Shown: positions 34,849-49,100, numbered from the stretch's first letter. The stretch is 64,000 nucleotides of DNA from Phoenix dactylifera (GCF_009389715.1 NC_052393.1:1178001-1242000), one strand, 5' to 3'. Notes: a model not told the origin generated them from the sequence alone. Program-made: numbers and translations.

Positions 34849-36642
34849 ATGCTGGCAAATAACTTTACATCTTGTTTGATTGGAATTGGTGATATGGGGC
34901 ATATGGTATTCACACAACACACCATGGGCGATGTTCATTGCTTTCGTGGATTATTCGCATACTATTCAAACCATTGTTACAGTTCCAAATCATGCCCATG
35001 GATGAGAGCATCCGCGGTTCACCTAGATCATGTGAACAAGCTCGAGCATAAGCGTGACCCTTGTTTGCATCATGACAGTGTCAATTCTTCCCAGGCTGCT
35101 CATTATAGGTCAGAGCAGAGAGGTAGTTCTTTAGATGTGGTTAATGGAAGTAGCAAGGTCATTTATAATGCTGAAAAGGCGATGATATCCACACACGCTA
35201 GACCTGTGCAGCTATCGAATTCTAATGCAAATGCCCTAACTCTTGATGGGTACTATGTGGAACATGATGAGGTGTCCAACAATGATGTTCTTCGTAATTT
35301 CTGTGCAAATGGGAAGCTCGTTGAATCCTGCAACCTGATTAATGTCATGGCACGATTGGGTCAGGTCCCTGACTTCCCTTGTTGCATTAACATTATCCGG
35401 GGATTAGTCAATGCTGATAAAATGGAAAAGGCCACTCGCGTTCTTGAGGTGATGGTTATGTCTGGGGGGGTCCCGGATGTCATCACCTACAATAAATTGG
35501 TTGGAGGTCTCTGTAAAAGAGGACAACTAAATTCTGCAATTAGAATTGTACAAGATATGAGTTTCAGTGGTTGCCCTCCTGATGTGATCACATTTAACAC
35601 TTTATTCCGGTCCATGTTTGACCAGTGTAAGTATGATGAGGCAGTTTGGTTTTGGAAAGATCAGTTAAATAAAGGCTGCCCTCCTTATCTAATCTCTTAC
35701 ACGGTACTTCTTGAACTCATATGCAAGCACTGTGGTATTCGACGGGCTATGGAGGTTCTGGATGATTTAGCTTTTGAGGGATGTCATCCTGATCTTGTGA
35801 CTTATAACTCTCTCATCAATTTGATATGTAAGGGAGGGAAGTGTGAGGATGCAGCAACAGTTTTTGTTGATCTTCTGGCACATGGCTTGGAACCAAATGC
35901 GGTCACATATAATACCTTACTTCACTGTCTCTGCAGCAAGGGAAAGTGGGCTGAGGCTGATGATGTACTTGCAATCATGAACCAGGCTTCTTATCCTCCT
36001 ACTGTAGTTACCTACAATATCTTGATCAACAGTTTGTGTAAATACCAGCTTTTGGATCGGGCAATTGATGTCTTACATAGAATGGTAAGTGAAGAATGTT
36101 CTCCGGATATAGTCACTTACAACACTCTCCTGGCAGCTATGTGTAAGAAGGACATGACAAAGGAGGCTGTGGATATACTTCACTATATGAGGGACAGTGG
36201 ATTCTCTTTGGTTGTCATAACATATAATACTGTAATAGATAGATTAGCAAAGATGGGTGATATTAAGAAGGCAATGATTCTGTTTGATGAGATGGTCAAT
36301 GATGGCATTACTCCTGACGACATCACTTATGGTTCATTGGTCATGGGTTTTTGCAAGGAAGATATGGTGGAGCAGGCACTTGAGATGTTGCAGGAGATGA
36401 TTAATATCAACTGGAGAATAAGAGGCAGTACGTTTACCCTTGTGATACAGACATTATGTAGAAATGGCAAGGTGGATGCTGCTATTGAAGTTTTAGATAT
36501 GATGATATCAAGATGTAGCAAGCCCAACAAAGCAATCTATGCATCGCTGGTAAAAGGAGTGGCTGCCTCTGGCATGACAGAAGAGGCTACCAAACTGCGT
36601 AAGAAGTTGATCGAGTACAAGATCCTTAAGGAAGACTCTTGA
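34849..36642 (+). CDS. P-class pentatricopeptide repeat protein, 13 motifs
   Basis: A single open frame of 597 residues, the usual intron-free PPR coding region. Residues 1-140 have no repeats and could hold an organelle-targeting peptide, though the N-terminus is not strongly basic. From 141, 13 motifs follow at exact 35-residue spacing (141, 176, 211, 246, 281, 316, 351, 386, 421, 456, 491, 526, 561), typified by VITYNKLVGGLCKRG and IVTYNTLLAAMCKKD. A short tail KILKEDS closes it; no E, DYW or SMR domain, so P-class. Such proteins bind single-stranded organelle RNA and guide processing, stability or translation. Specificity residues 5/35 are given in the findings. ATG 34849 is first in frame; 34894 and 34924 are alternatives if the upstream frame is used. 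The Arabidopsis orthologue was not identified. Confidence 0.93.
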   Translation: MLANNFTSCLIGIGDMGHMVFTQHTMGDVHCFRGLFAYYSNHCYSSKSCPWMRASAVHLDHVNKLEHKRDPCLHHDSVNSSQAAHYRSEQRGSSLDVVNGSSKVIYNAEKAMISTHARPVQLSNSNANALTLDGYYVEHDEVSNNDVLRNFCANGKLVESCNLINVMARLGQVPDFPCCINIIRGLVNADKMEKATRVLEVMVMSGGVPDVITYNKLVGGLCKRGQLNSAIRIVQDMSFSGCPPDVITFNTLFRSMFDQCKYDEAVWFWKDQLNKGCPPYLISYTVLLELICKHCGIRRAMEVLDDLAFEGCHPDLVTYNSLINLICKGGKCEDAATVFVDLLAHGLEPNAVTYNTLLHCLCSKGKWAEADDVLAIMNQASYPPTVVTYNILINSLCKYQLLDRAIDVLHRMVSEECSPDIVTYNTLLAAMCKKDMTKEAVDILHYMRDSGFSLVVITYNTVIDRLAKMGDIKKAMILFDEMVNDGITPDDITYGSLVMGFCKEDMVEQALEMLQEMININWRIRGSTFTLVIQTLCRNGKVDAAIEVLDMMISRCSKPNKAIYASLVKGVAASGMTEEATKLRKKLIEYKILKEDS

Positions 36643-39600
36643 GTTGGTAGAATTGGGACTGTGGAGATGCAAATCTCCACTGATTTGAGCTGCTGCTGCT
36701 CTGGGTCTCCTGCACTTTTGATTCTGAATGCTGCAACGGGTTGCTATGTATCTTCTGTTTCAAGAGGTAATAATAGACTTTATCTTCTTCAATTATATTT
36801 GTTACTTGCTGGAACTTGGTTTCGAGCTTCAATGTTTCCTAAATTTGTCAGTTATTAGTCAGTTAAGATAATCTTTTACCCCCGTAGTCATGATAGCCAT
36901 TTTCTGATCAAAGACATTGATAGATCACTTGATCTGCACTTGTAATTTTCTTTCTGTTTTTGTAATTTAAACATTCAATGCTCATTGCCCTATAATATCT
37001 TGAACTGTTCATTGAGTTCTATAACTTATTATTGTCTTGGTGTGTAATGGTTTTTTTTATTCCAACCTTCTCTTTAAATTTTAGCTGTTTTGCATATATA
37101 ACTAAATTCCTCTCCAACACGTATGGGAATATTGAAATTACAATAGTGAGCGACAGTGGATTATCGAAAGAGAATGCTGGATAATCAAATATTATAGTAA
37201 CATAAATGTTCCTTTCAAATAGAGCGGAGATGAAGTTTGATGTAGTTAAAATGTGCTTGTAGCTCAATCCATTTAATATTATTCATGACTTGCTGATGTC
37301 AGGGTGTATATTTGAATCATGGACCTATCTATTGGAAGGCCCTTTCATATGGAGGTTTGACATAATGAGGAGGGGAAACACTGCAAGAACTTTGTTCGAC
37401 TTTCTTTATTTAGAACTGCTGACATTTTGCTATACAAATCAGAGGTTGTAATATCATGTTTTCTATTTTAATATAGTCTTAAGTTATCAGCGCAGCAAGT
37501 TTCCTTCTCAAGAGTTTTTCTTGCTTTACTTTAATTGTCACATGTATTATGTTCAAAATCTTGCAGATTCGGGTTCCTTGGGAACACATTATGTGTACTC
37601 TTGAAATTACTCTTAGTGCTAGGTTCTGATGTATGGAAATGTGATTATTTTAGGACAAGCTACTTCATATGTCGAACATTAAACACCTTGAAAGTCTGAT
37701 GCATATTATTAATTTTCTTCACAATTAAAGTAATTTGTTATTGTATGTGACTTAATAAGTCCCAAGCACCTTCTTCATTTTCTGCTCTCTGTTCTCTTGT
37801 ACAATATTTGCTATGGCAAGCTTTGTGGCCAAGTCATTTATGTACTTTTGGAACCAGAAGGCAAGCAAGCTTATACATCTTTTACTCAATTGTACATTTG
37901 GAATGGCTTGCTCTTGCATGCTTTATGGAGGTTTCGGGTCCATTGTATGGTTGAAGACTAATATGTCATCAGCATGTGGAATATTAGCTAGGCTGGTTAT
38001 AAACTACTGTTTTGGATGGGCTATAAGGTAAACAGATCCTATAGGCATTGGAACTGAAAGTTTCTTCAAGTAGAATCTTCATTTTTCAAGATTTTGCATG
38101 TATTCCTTCCACACACAACAAGATGACTGTCTCAGCCCATCATATAACCTTCTCTTGATTGGCAGGTAGTAAGCACGATTCTCAAAATTGGTTCTCTTTT
38201 GAGAAGCTAAAGCTGATTCATGACTCATGAGTGCATAGGAGTATTTAGAATTGCAATCGGCCTTAACCCTTTTTCTGTGAGACTTTCTGATGCCAAGAAG
38301 TAGCTCAGGTAACGAGAACTTCTGGCTTATCAATCCTTTGAGAAAAATTCCTCTATCGAGCTTATCTGGACGCTCTTCGCCTGCAATAAATGGCTCCATT
38401 CTATTTTGCTTGCCTGAAAATGGATTTCGATTCACATACATTTGATTGCGGTACACCAGTCTCTTTGGTATCCCTGTGTTTTCTAACTATGTTTAAGGCC
38501 TACGTACTGCTCACTCCAAGCTGCAATAGTGCATCCAAACAGCTGAAATTTGTGAGAGTGCACCTTAGGGGATGCATCATCATATAAGCAACTGCGAGCA
38601 GGGTTCAGAAACGTTTTGAGACCTGAACTTGTGAATATATCATCCATCTATGAAGATTGAAGAATATATATATTTCTTGAATGCAGATATTAGATGAACT
38701 TTGTAGGCAAAAGGGTTTCATCAACTTGTTGAGATTTGGTTCTGCTTCCTTTTCAATTTTAAGAAACGAAACATGGGAATCAATTTTCTATAGCTGCTTC
38801 CTGTTAATGAAGCTTGACCATTGTTTTGAGGCTCTTAGACGGTACGTTGTTATAAATAATAGTTTATTCTTATCGCTGTCTGGTTGAGAATCTAGACCTC
38901 ATTGTTTATTCTTTGCGGTAAATCATGTATCTGAGTGTTTTATGAAAAATTGGAGGGTTACCAAAAAAAAATGGTGGATTCTCATTTTTCTCTAGTTCTC
39001 TTCTCCAGTCCCTTTTCTTCCAATGCCCCCGTCTACCAGCAAGATCTTCCAACTTTGTAAACAGGAAAGAAAAATCTTGGACCCTTGGATGAGAAAACCA
39101 TTAGTTCATCACCAAGATGGGAGTAGGGGCGGGGGGGAATATTTTTCGCTGGGGATAATTGAAGGAATAGCTTTTAGATCAGGGGGATGTGTTCTTGGGA
39201 TTTTTTTTTTTTTTTTTGTGAATTTTTGTGCCGTCCGAGCAATAATCATAAAAGAGGGAAACCCATAAGGATGGAGGGTTACCAAAGAGAGCCTTTTGAC
39301 AGGTTTCTACTATTATGGAAGAATTAGGCTCCTCATATCTTGCCTTCCTCATTGTATAGGTATAAATTGCTATATCTTTCCTTCCCCAACTGATAGCCAT
39401 CCAAACATTTTTTTTCCCCCCAAAATTATCCAAACAATGTTTTAATATGCGCTTGCTGGATATTGTTTTAACATAATATAGCCAACAATTAAATATATAA
39501 AACCAGGACATCCAAGACGACAACATTATAGCATCTTTTTGAAAAATCTACCCGTGAAACTTATTTTATAAAGATAAAATGCAAAAATCTGGCAACCAAA

Positions 39601-40140
39601 CTGCCCAAAATGTATCTGAGATATGAAATAGAGCAATCTCTCTCTAATAGCTGGAGATGCTTGTTATGCCAGCACCTGATCAACAAACAAATGTTCTAAC
39701 ATACATGCCATGCTTCTGAATTTCCACCAAAATTTGGAATAACAAAAACAACTTTGTACAACAGACGTTGCACATTTTCTGTCACATTATCTAGTTGGAT
39801 AGCGAACTACAACATTTTCAATATAAAAAAGCATCGGTGACACACTAAACTTTGAGCCCAATAAAAAGATGATGGTCTTTCTCCTTGTCCATCTAAACAG
39901 GCATAGCCGATCCCAATAGCCCGCCAATGATTCCGTATCAACACTCATAATAAAAAACATCTCATAACTCATGTCCCTCGAAACAGTGGGATATGCTAAA
40001 TGGGAACATTTACAACAGCCATGTTAGATGCATAAACTGCTAGCTTCTCTTGGCACACAAAAAGGAATCCCTGATCAAAGTCTCCCAGTGCTTGAAAAGC
40101 CTACAAAATTGAAATAACGCTGGAGATTCTCAAAATCCAC
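36643..40140. other. Intergenic region between convergent PPR and RPN2 genes
   Basis: Starts with the PPR 3' UTR and ends with the RPN2 3' UTR. The rest is AT-rich. The phrase GGAGGGTTACCAAA occurs twice in the same orientation (about 38954 and 39274), and T- and G-runs lie at 39128-39220. A 125-codon minus-strand open stretch at 38079-38456 has no recognised domain. No other gene seen. Confidence 0.55.
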
Positions 40141-43100
40141 TTAAGAGGACTTGAGCTTAGCTGTTGCTGAAGCGTGGTGGGAAAGGGTCCTATGACCCAC
40201 AAAGACCAGAAAAACTCCAAGGAACCCAAGAACCTTCAAAGTAGTGAAGAGATCCAACTGTTCCATAAAAGAGAAGCTTCAGTATAATATGCATGGATCA
40301 AAAAATATGACCACAACTGATAGAAGAGATATAACAGACCTTCAGCCAGAAAAGCACATAAAGTAACAATGCAGCTGCAATGCCAGCATGAAAGAGAGTG
40401 GAGAATGCAGCTGGTACTGCCGAGGAAGGGAAGCTCTTCAGGTTTACTCCTAAGCGCATCAGCTGTGAAAAATGCATAGAGTCAATTACAACATACCATG
40501 TGAAACAGTTTACTTTTTGGAAACAATTAAGAAGAATTCACCTTTCTAATTCAAGTTTGAGCTAAAATATGTTATAAGGAAGGATGGAAATATGATGTAC
40601 ATAAATCTGATTCTCACATAATTCAATCAACAAAAACCTTTGGGCCTAAACTCTGAAAGACTTTCTAAACTGAAGAACACAAATAATTTTGATTTCTCCA
40701 TACTTCAAGTGCACAATAGGAAAAGAAATTTGGTTTTTATAGAGAAAAATTAGTTTCTCTGAGCATCTTTAGATATAATGCTAGAGAGATAATTCAAGTT
40801 AAAAGGCACCACAAGAATCCCAATACAAGATGTAAGCTACCATAAGTATGTGAAATGCACCAGTTTAAAAACAAAATATTTAACTCACCCCTATCAAAAA
40901 TCCTACAAATGGAAGAAAAGTAAGAGCCAAAAATGCAAGAGAGAGCTCCTTTGGTGGTCTCCTCTCTGCTGACCGGAAGATGTGAGCTATCTCTTGTTTC
41001 GGTCCAAATCTTGAGTATGGGTCGACAGGAAGCGGAGGAGGACGTGCTGCCTTTTCTGGTGGTTCTGGTAAATCTAACTCAATATGACCAAGGGCTTGTA
41101 GAAAAGAATTCTCCTGCATAATCACAAAAACTTTGTAAGGGCCAGCATCAATAAGTAAAGTTCGTTAAAGAAGCAAGAAGAGCACTACCATTGCTGCATC
41201 ACCAACTGTAAGTTCAATTTCATATTTTCCAGAAAGATAATAAATTTTTTCCACCAGACCAAGGAAGTCCTACAAAAAAGTTGAAGCATATAAAATATTA
41301 GACATCTGAATTTTGCAACAGCCACGCACATTGCAATAACATCATATATAGTCTGCATAGGTATACACGGAATGCAAGACGAAATAGTGCCACTATAAGC
41401 ATGCACCGCCATTTAGGATGTGCATGGTTGGCATCTAGGATGGTACTTGGACACCCGCATCCAGCTCCAAAAACATGTCGGATACGTATTAGATACCTGG
41501 TGACTTCTGAAGTTCTTTCGTAGCCACTTTAAAGATTGGAAGAGAGTTGAACTATTCTATTTGAACTCTTCCAACAATTGAGTTTAATCCGTTATTTTGA
41601 TATTAAAAGTGAGTATTTGTTCTTTTTCTGAGATTTGTTAAGAATATAGGTAGTGAAACAACTTTGCAAAATATTATTTTTCTGATATCCTTAAGTTAAT
41701 TGGGAGCTTTGAATGAGAAACATGTATACTCAAGGAGCTTAACAAATAATATCCTTTTAACACCTTTTTAGTATTTAAATATAAGGTTTAAAGGTATAAA
41801 TATATGATTTAGTTAAATTTATATGTCATCCTAATATCTCTCTTTTTCCCTCTCGCCAAGTCAAATACTGACTTATGTGTCCGAATATGATTCTTGTGTA
41901 CATGTACAGGCAACACTGTCAACAACTAGCACTAATCTTTGGAATAGTGTGAAACAGATGGGCGTTTAGTGCAGTACAAGGATAAGCCTCTTACATGTAG
42001 CCACATCCACATGCATGTGACGGGCATTTGCAGGCACAGTATCTTCCAGTATGAAATCATGCTGTCCGACTTAATAAATGTAGAAAAGTAGAAATTATTT
42101 ACTCTAGTCTTTCAAGTTATTGGTACACATTTGCATCTGCCGGCTCAGTCATAAAGCAACATTCTACAGCAAGTGCGGTTAGATTTTATCCACGACATTT
42201 TCAAAATATTCAGGCCTACCTAACTTACACAGCATATATATGCTTCAGTACCATTTTGTCCTCTTTCACCTACATCGAACATAATAGATTTGCCTGCTAC
42301 CATCCTCAACTCTATATTTTGACATATAACCTGCTTAAGTTGTTTTAGGACTTATAATTTATAAAATTTATGCTTGTAATAGAACACACATTTATGAAAC
42401 TATAAACAAATATTGATGTATCAGCTTTTAGTATTACTGAATGACAATTGTAAAAAGAAGTCATGTAATATGATAAAATATTTATGATATAATACTACAA
42501 TTTTGTCTATAATATAGACACTCTTTATATCTCTACTACTGAATTTTGTTTTCCCTAGTCTCAGCCTGACCATCCGAACAAAACAAGTAAATGAAAGCCT
42601 AGCATTTTGGCCTGACACTGGACCAAGATGTTTCCCAAATCTAATGCTTAGTAGTAAGCTTCTTATTTATTTGCTGATGCCCTTTTGCTGCAGTAACCTT
42701 ATTATCAAATTTACACTTACTTAAAAAAAGATTTCTACATAATCATTAAAATTAGCGCAGTATCCTTCTAGTAAGAACTAGTCAGAACACTAATCCAAGC
42801 AAGCTTAATCTCATCAAGTTCATTTCAGAACCACACACAATTGTCATAGAGCAGCACCTATACCAAAACTTCAACACACTTAAATTTAAAGTTGAAAGTA
42901 AAGTCTGATGCTAGAAAGTTCTTTGACATCAATAAGTTGCCACCACAGAATAAAAAAGAAAGTCTGTAAAAGAATTTACGGTGACAGAAATTTTACCAAA
43001 ACTATTTTAAACTGTCTTGCAGAACTCTCCATTACAAAGATATGCTCAACATTGGTTTCATGTCTCAGTTTGAGAAACACCTGTAATCAATTGTCTTTCT

Positions 43101-46100
43101 ATCAAATAAAACCAAAAAATAGTACTTCCAGACATGTCATTAGAGTTAGCCTAAGAACCTGGTGTGGCTTAAAATGGTGCCCAAGAGGAGTGGTTAGATG
43201 GAAAGACAGGTGTAACTTCTGTAGATGGTTTGCTGCTAGTGAAAGTGTGCTGTCTCTTGATAAATCTAATCTGCAAAATCAATGATAAAAATGAGGTAGC
43301 AATATGAGTGAATTAATAACACCCTTCTGTAACATGTCTCAAGTCCGCAAGAGACAATGGGGGGGGGGGTGGGGGGGATTGGCGGTGGGAAGAGGAGGGG
43401 GAGAGGGGCGGCAGGCCTGATCTTGGCAGGATTAAAAAAGGTCTCCAGAGGTCTTTTTTCTAATCCAACAGGGATCAAGCTCCATGACCCCCTAGCCTCT
43501 CTCACGCTCAGGCTCCCTCCCTCTCTCCCCTTCCAATGCTCTCTTCCCTGCAGATCCCACCAGATCCGGTGGAACTTACCAAAGAAGGCCTCAATATAAC
43601 AAACATCCTGTCTTTAAATGAATTTAAGATATAAATTGAGACCTCTATGTTGTTAAATTAAGTACTATCTTCTCAACACTGTAAGGAATGTTCAGGAAGA
43701 ATAACACTGTACACTCAACACCAAGAGATTTATAGAAGCCAAGCACGTGTACAGGAAAAAGATTAAAGGCTTACTTTTGCAATGTCTCCGAATTTCCAGG
43801 ATCACTATCAAAAATTCCAATTTCTGCCTTGTCAATTTTGATAGATCCCGTGATAAATGCCATCACACTAGTGTGTCCTCCAGTAGCATATGTATTAATA
43901 TTCTCAGGGTCATGAAGTGAGATCTGCACAATATGGACCAACCCATCTCACAAGTGATACTTGCTAATCAACATAGGGAACAGACATCTCTAACTAATGA
44001 AGATTCTTAAAATACCTCAAACATTAATTTGTACTTTCCAACATCTAATTTCAGCGGTATGATATCCAAGTAATGGATGGTGTTTTCTGAGTCAAACTGG
44101 AGCTCCTGCAATAGAAAACATTCAAAAAATCTCAAGGATGGGCAACAAAAATAATTAAAATAAAAGATATTATCCAGGGGAAAGAGAAATAGAGATATTA
44201 AATCAGGCAGATAGTTAACATGCACAAACATGGAGCCAGACAAAAAGTATACAAAGCCAAGAGACCAATCAAAAATGAAGAAGGTATTAATCAACAATGC
44301 AATGAAATGCACTACCTGGTTTTCCATGACAGGGGTGTCTTTTGAATCAGAACGAAAAGCTTGCACCAGACTCACTGTCAGTGGTGGTGCTGCAGAACCT
44401 AAAACGGTAGTCACCTCAACCTGAAATAAGCTCAAAAAAGCACTTCCACTAAATCAAGGAAAAACAAATTTAATCAAATTTGTCTAGTTAACTGTTCCTT
44501 GGGGTATTTAATGGATGACGATGCAGGTACAATTATTTTGTTGTTTTCTAATTTTAACTGGGCTCTACAAGAAGTCAACTTCTTTTAAGCACATTATTAC
44601 TATTCTGGCTGCTTTCAGTTCAAGCTTATAGCTCACTGTTTTTAAAGCATTCTTACCACTTAATCATAGTATACAAAGTCACTGCAGAAGTTCTAACAAG
44701 AAACATCAGGCCTAGGGATACCAGAAGTTGAAGATAAAAAATGGATGGTGGGTCATAGACATGTACAACGTGCAAAATTAAGGCTGCATTTGGTTCCACA
44801 AAAAGCAGGAATAAGACCTTACTTATTTTGGTAATTTGGTCAAACCTGTTTACTCCTGGAATAAGTTCTTTCAAAGGAGAACTGAAATATCTTTATTCCT
44901 ACAGTAAGGCCTTCTTTTATTCCACCTACCTTTTTTATGAACAAAATCATCGTCAGCAAGTTATACAGAAATTTATGCCACATGTTTATAACTATCTTTG
45001 AAAGACCTATTCTTAACATAGTAATTGTTCCTAGCCAACTTTTTTTTAAACCAAGCACAGCCTACATGACTGAGGACTGGGAACATTGTCAGAACAAATG
45101 GGTCAAGAAACAACTAAGGAAGAAAAATTGAATACTAACTTCAACACCATAATTGTAATTAGCATGTCATGTTCCATCTATTTGGGTTGACTTTGTCATG
45201 CTTTGCTATTCGTTTCTATAAAGAACATAGCTTCCTGCAACCATATGCTCATAGAACACCCAAAAAAAGTACAAATAGTTGAAAAGAGAGTAGAGAGATG
45301 ATAGCAGGTTGAAAGTCCAAGAAAACAGTGAGAAAATAATAAAAAAGGCAGACAAAAAATTAATGCTAAATTAGACAACAAGATGCTCAGCAGAATGAGA
45401 TGCAATCAATTACCTTGAGTTGGTCCCTTGTGGTTAATGAAAATACCATAGATGGAAGTGAAAGAATCAGTGGAATCGAGACCCTATTGCAAGCAAAACA
45501 GATAATTGAATTAGTACCTAGGTTACATGATTTGGTAGGAGAAATAGATGTATCTTACTTATATCAACAAAAAGAAAGCATTATCACAGAGATCTTCAAA
45601 GGAAATCAGATCAAAAAAAAAAAACCTCTCTCCTTTAAGATGGCTATGCCAAAGTTCAGATACCAGCATGATCAACATGGTAAAACAACAGTTGAGGATT
45701 CTTGCAAAACACCGATACACCCACCTCAGGAATAGAACTTTGCGCTTCCCAGCAGAAACTAATAGGGAGTTTGTTACTTAAAACAGACTCATTTTTTTCT
45801 GAATATGGATCTCAATTTGTATTCTTCCCCCATTATTGTGCCTTTTTTATGGATACAATTGGCACAAAAACATATTAGCATTACCACTAAAGGAACAATA
45901 TCACATGTCACCCAAAAGAACAAGTTATTTCATTCAAGGTACGCGAAACCTATACAGGGACCCATACCGGTTGCCCGGTGGTAGGGTATGGTATGGTACC
46001 ATGCCATGCCAAATCGCAGCATACCGACAAAGGGGAGCTAGAGAGGGAAGGAGAGAGGGATAATGAAAGAGAGAGAGAGAGAGAGGGAGAGAAAGGAAGG

Positions 46101-49100
46101 AGAGGGGGGGGCGAGGCCGAGAGAGGGAGAGGGCTTTTGAGCCCCCTCTCCTCCGGCAGCAGCATAAGGAAAGAGAGGAAGAGAGAGAGAGAGAGAGAGA
46201 GAGAGACATGTGAATGGCATGCCCACTAACGGTGGCTTTTTTGGGGGTTAATTGCACTGTCTTTTAAAGCCCTGTTCTAAACAATATGTAGCCATGGTAG
46301 ATGTCCAAAGAGCTATCCGCATATCTCAACCCTCAAGCTAGACATGCAACTTCACAAGGTTCAACAAGTAGTTTTCAGATACCAAGCCAAAACCAGTGCT
46401 GTATCACCCATCTCTTCTAAACTCACTTTCATGTTAGCAATATAGATGTAATGATAATTTAATTTACATATGAAGCTGATGATTTTTCCATATCTTCACT
46501 TTTTTTTGCTGACATTCTCTTCACAGTTTGACAACTGATAAATAACAAAGAAATTAAACAAACAATTTCCAGACATGCAAGGAGAGAGCATGGCAAAATG
46601 GTTCCAAAAATGCATCTTATGAACCGCGGAAAATTTTATATGCAAAATTAACAAGCTTATTTTTTTGATGCCTTATGCCATTAAACATATCCTAGATAGT
46701 AGATATGACAATCAATCCAATTATAGAAACAACAGAATTTATGGTCAAACAAGTATGTGGGATCAAGAAGACTAAAATGTACAAAAAGTTCAAAAAGTTA
46801 GTAGATTCACTATAATTAAAGCACTTAGGTAATTGGTCAGGCAAACATCACAATATATTACTTGCCTATTGTTTTCCAAGCATGATAAGGATTCTATCTG
46901 GTTGAACAAGTCTTTGGTGCTACCAGGAATTCCTATGCTGAGAAAGAACTTTGCCAATCCTAACATTTTATCACTTGGAATCTGCAAATTTGCTTAAGTC
47001 AAATAAGAAACATTTTGGTAAAAAAATATTTTCATAAAGCAGATACCATATGCTTAGGAATATCTGACTCACATTTAGCCTACCAGAAGCAACTTCTGCA
47101 AATGCAGTAACACCCCGTACTACTGAAGCTGAAGTTGTAAGAGGGCCCTTATATTCACTAGCATCAATATGCTTCTCATCAAAGTACAAGGTGTCATCAT
47201 CTACATTAAGCCAAGCTCCATAGATACTTGTATCAGAGATATGCTATTGTGATCAACTAAAAATAAGATAAACAAAACTGATAACTTCATAATGATCTTA
47301 ATTGAAATTATAAAAATTCATGTAGATTTGCGATATCTTCTAAAACATCTTTCATGATGATTCCCATTGAACATTTTTTTTTAAAAGAAAAAGCAGGATT
47401 CATAAAATGTAATCAGCTTCTTCTAAGCTTAAAAGGTTATGCTATACAACTCTGATACTTAATAATTAAACCACCATTATAAAATTATTCTGCTGCCACA
47501 TTATATGAATAAACAAAATGAGGATATATGTCATATGTTCCATTTTCCATGGAAATGCATTCAATACAATCTTTGGAAGTGATCCAGCTACAAAACATCA
47601 AACCATGGGCATATCCACAGAATAAACTGTACCCAAAAAATGAAATCATATTTTCAAGAACAAAGCAGCTGATGAAGGTAGAGTGCTAGACCTTCATCCC
47701 ATTAAAATTTCTTTGGACATAGAATACATACATCAAAATACAGGGCAACAACTAAATGGATCAGATGTAAAAACTGAAAAAGGGAATGCTAAATGTTTAC
47801 AGGTTGGAGGAAAGAGAAGTTGGCGCAGATGATATGAGACTACATCTGAGGACCAAGACCCAAGAAGACAATAGAAACCAAATTTCTTCTCAAGAATACA
47901 AAAAATTAGATTTATAATATAATTAAGACTTGAAATTGCACAATAAACATGTTGCATTCATTGAGAACGACACTCAGATATTGTGTTCTTCCAGATGAAG
48001 ACAAATTCTTCAAAACTAGATTCTGTAGCATAACTATAGATAAGAAAATTGAAATAATAATTTATGCATAAAAGTGAAAGAAAATGACAAGATTTAGGAG
48101 GCTAAGATATAGGCGTACATACCATAACTTTTGATGCTATCAAACAGTTTAACAATGTCATGTTCTACAATTCCTATCTGCCAAGAATAAGATGGATGCA
48201 TTAGACAGGAAGCAAGCCAAAAAGTTCACTTATTAGTAAAAGAAAATAAAGAAATTATGCTACAAATATGGGGGAAAAACTCTGTATGAAGGATGATTAC
48301 GCAGCATGTTTGTGGTGACAGTGATTCTTGTGCAAGTAGAAACAATAGATATTAAAAAAAGCATTAATGACACTCCCAAGTCTTAATAAAAGATGATGTC
48401 TATAGTTGCAGTATGCAAGCTGGCAATGTCAAATCTTGCAAACCTGATCCAACCAGTTTAACCCAACATATTGGGTTCATGGGTTGGCCACAGGCCAGGC
48501 CTTGACTAGCCTACAGCTTGGTTCTCACCAGGCTCAGGTTGATGGGGCCTGATCCATCATGTCATAGTCGGCAGCCCAATACACAAAATCAAATATTTAT
48601 AAAATGTATATATCGATGGCTCAAATGGTTTGAAAGTTGAATGGAGCGCCGATAATCCTAAACTTGTACAAAATCCCCAAGCTTCTGCCTCTAATATGTT
48701 CTATCTTCTCCTCCTTCACCTCCATCCCTTCTTTTCCATCTCACAACTCCTCCTTTCCTCCTATTGGTTCCTCTATCCATCCTCCACTCCCAGCATCCCA
48801 TATGTTGCAGCCCTCTGTTGCTGGCTACTCTGGTATCATTTGCCACCATCCAAAAACTCAACAATGCTTAAATATGTTCACAAATCCCATGCAATTCACC
48901 ACTATATAAAGATTTTATGCTGCCTGCTGTCATCCATTGATTTTGACACTACCATCACTCTAATATTGCCTGCCACCAAGTATCACTTGTCCCCCATCAT
49001 AGCTTCGTCATAGCTTATGGCCATTGCGCCCCTTTTCCCCACTCTTTCTTCTTCTTCCTTCTTCATTCTCTCTCTCCTTAACCGGTTTGTGTTGAAGTCC

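Noticed and set aside
38079-38456. 125-codon minus-strand open frame downstream of the PPR gene
   Set aside because: Composition looks protein-like (SLPELLLGIRKSHRKRVKAD), but there is no recognised domain, no splice or promoter context and no second copy; kept only as a doubtful candidate.
38950-39290. Possible MITE bounded by GGAGGGTTACCAAA at both sides
   Set aside because: The two phrases are in direct, not inverted, orientation, and no target duplication was found.
41405-41930. Possible transposon with GGACACCCGCATCCA and GTGTCCGAATATG ends in an RPN2 intron
   Set aside because: The words resemble a known style of plant repeat, but no inverted ends or target duplication could be matched.
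42908-43285. 125-codon plus-strand frame
   Set aside because: It is the antisense shadow of RPN2 exons 14 and 15, whose minus-strand products match the conserved family.
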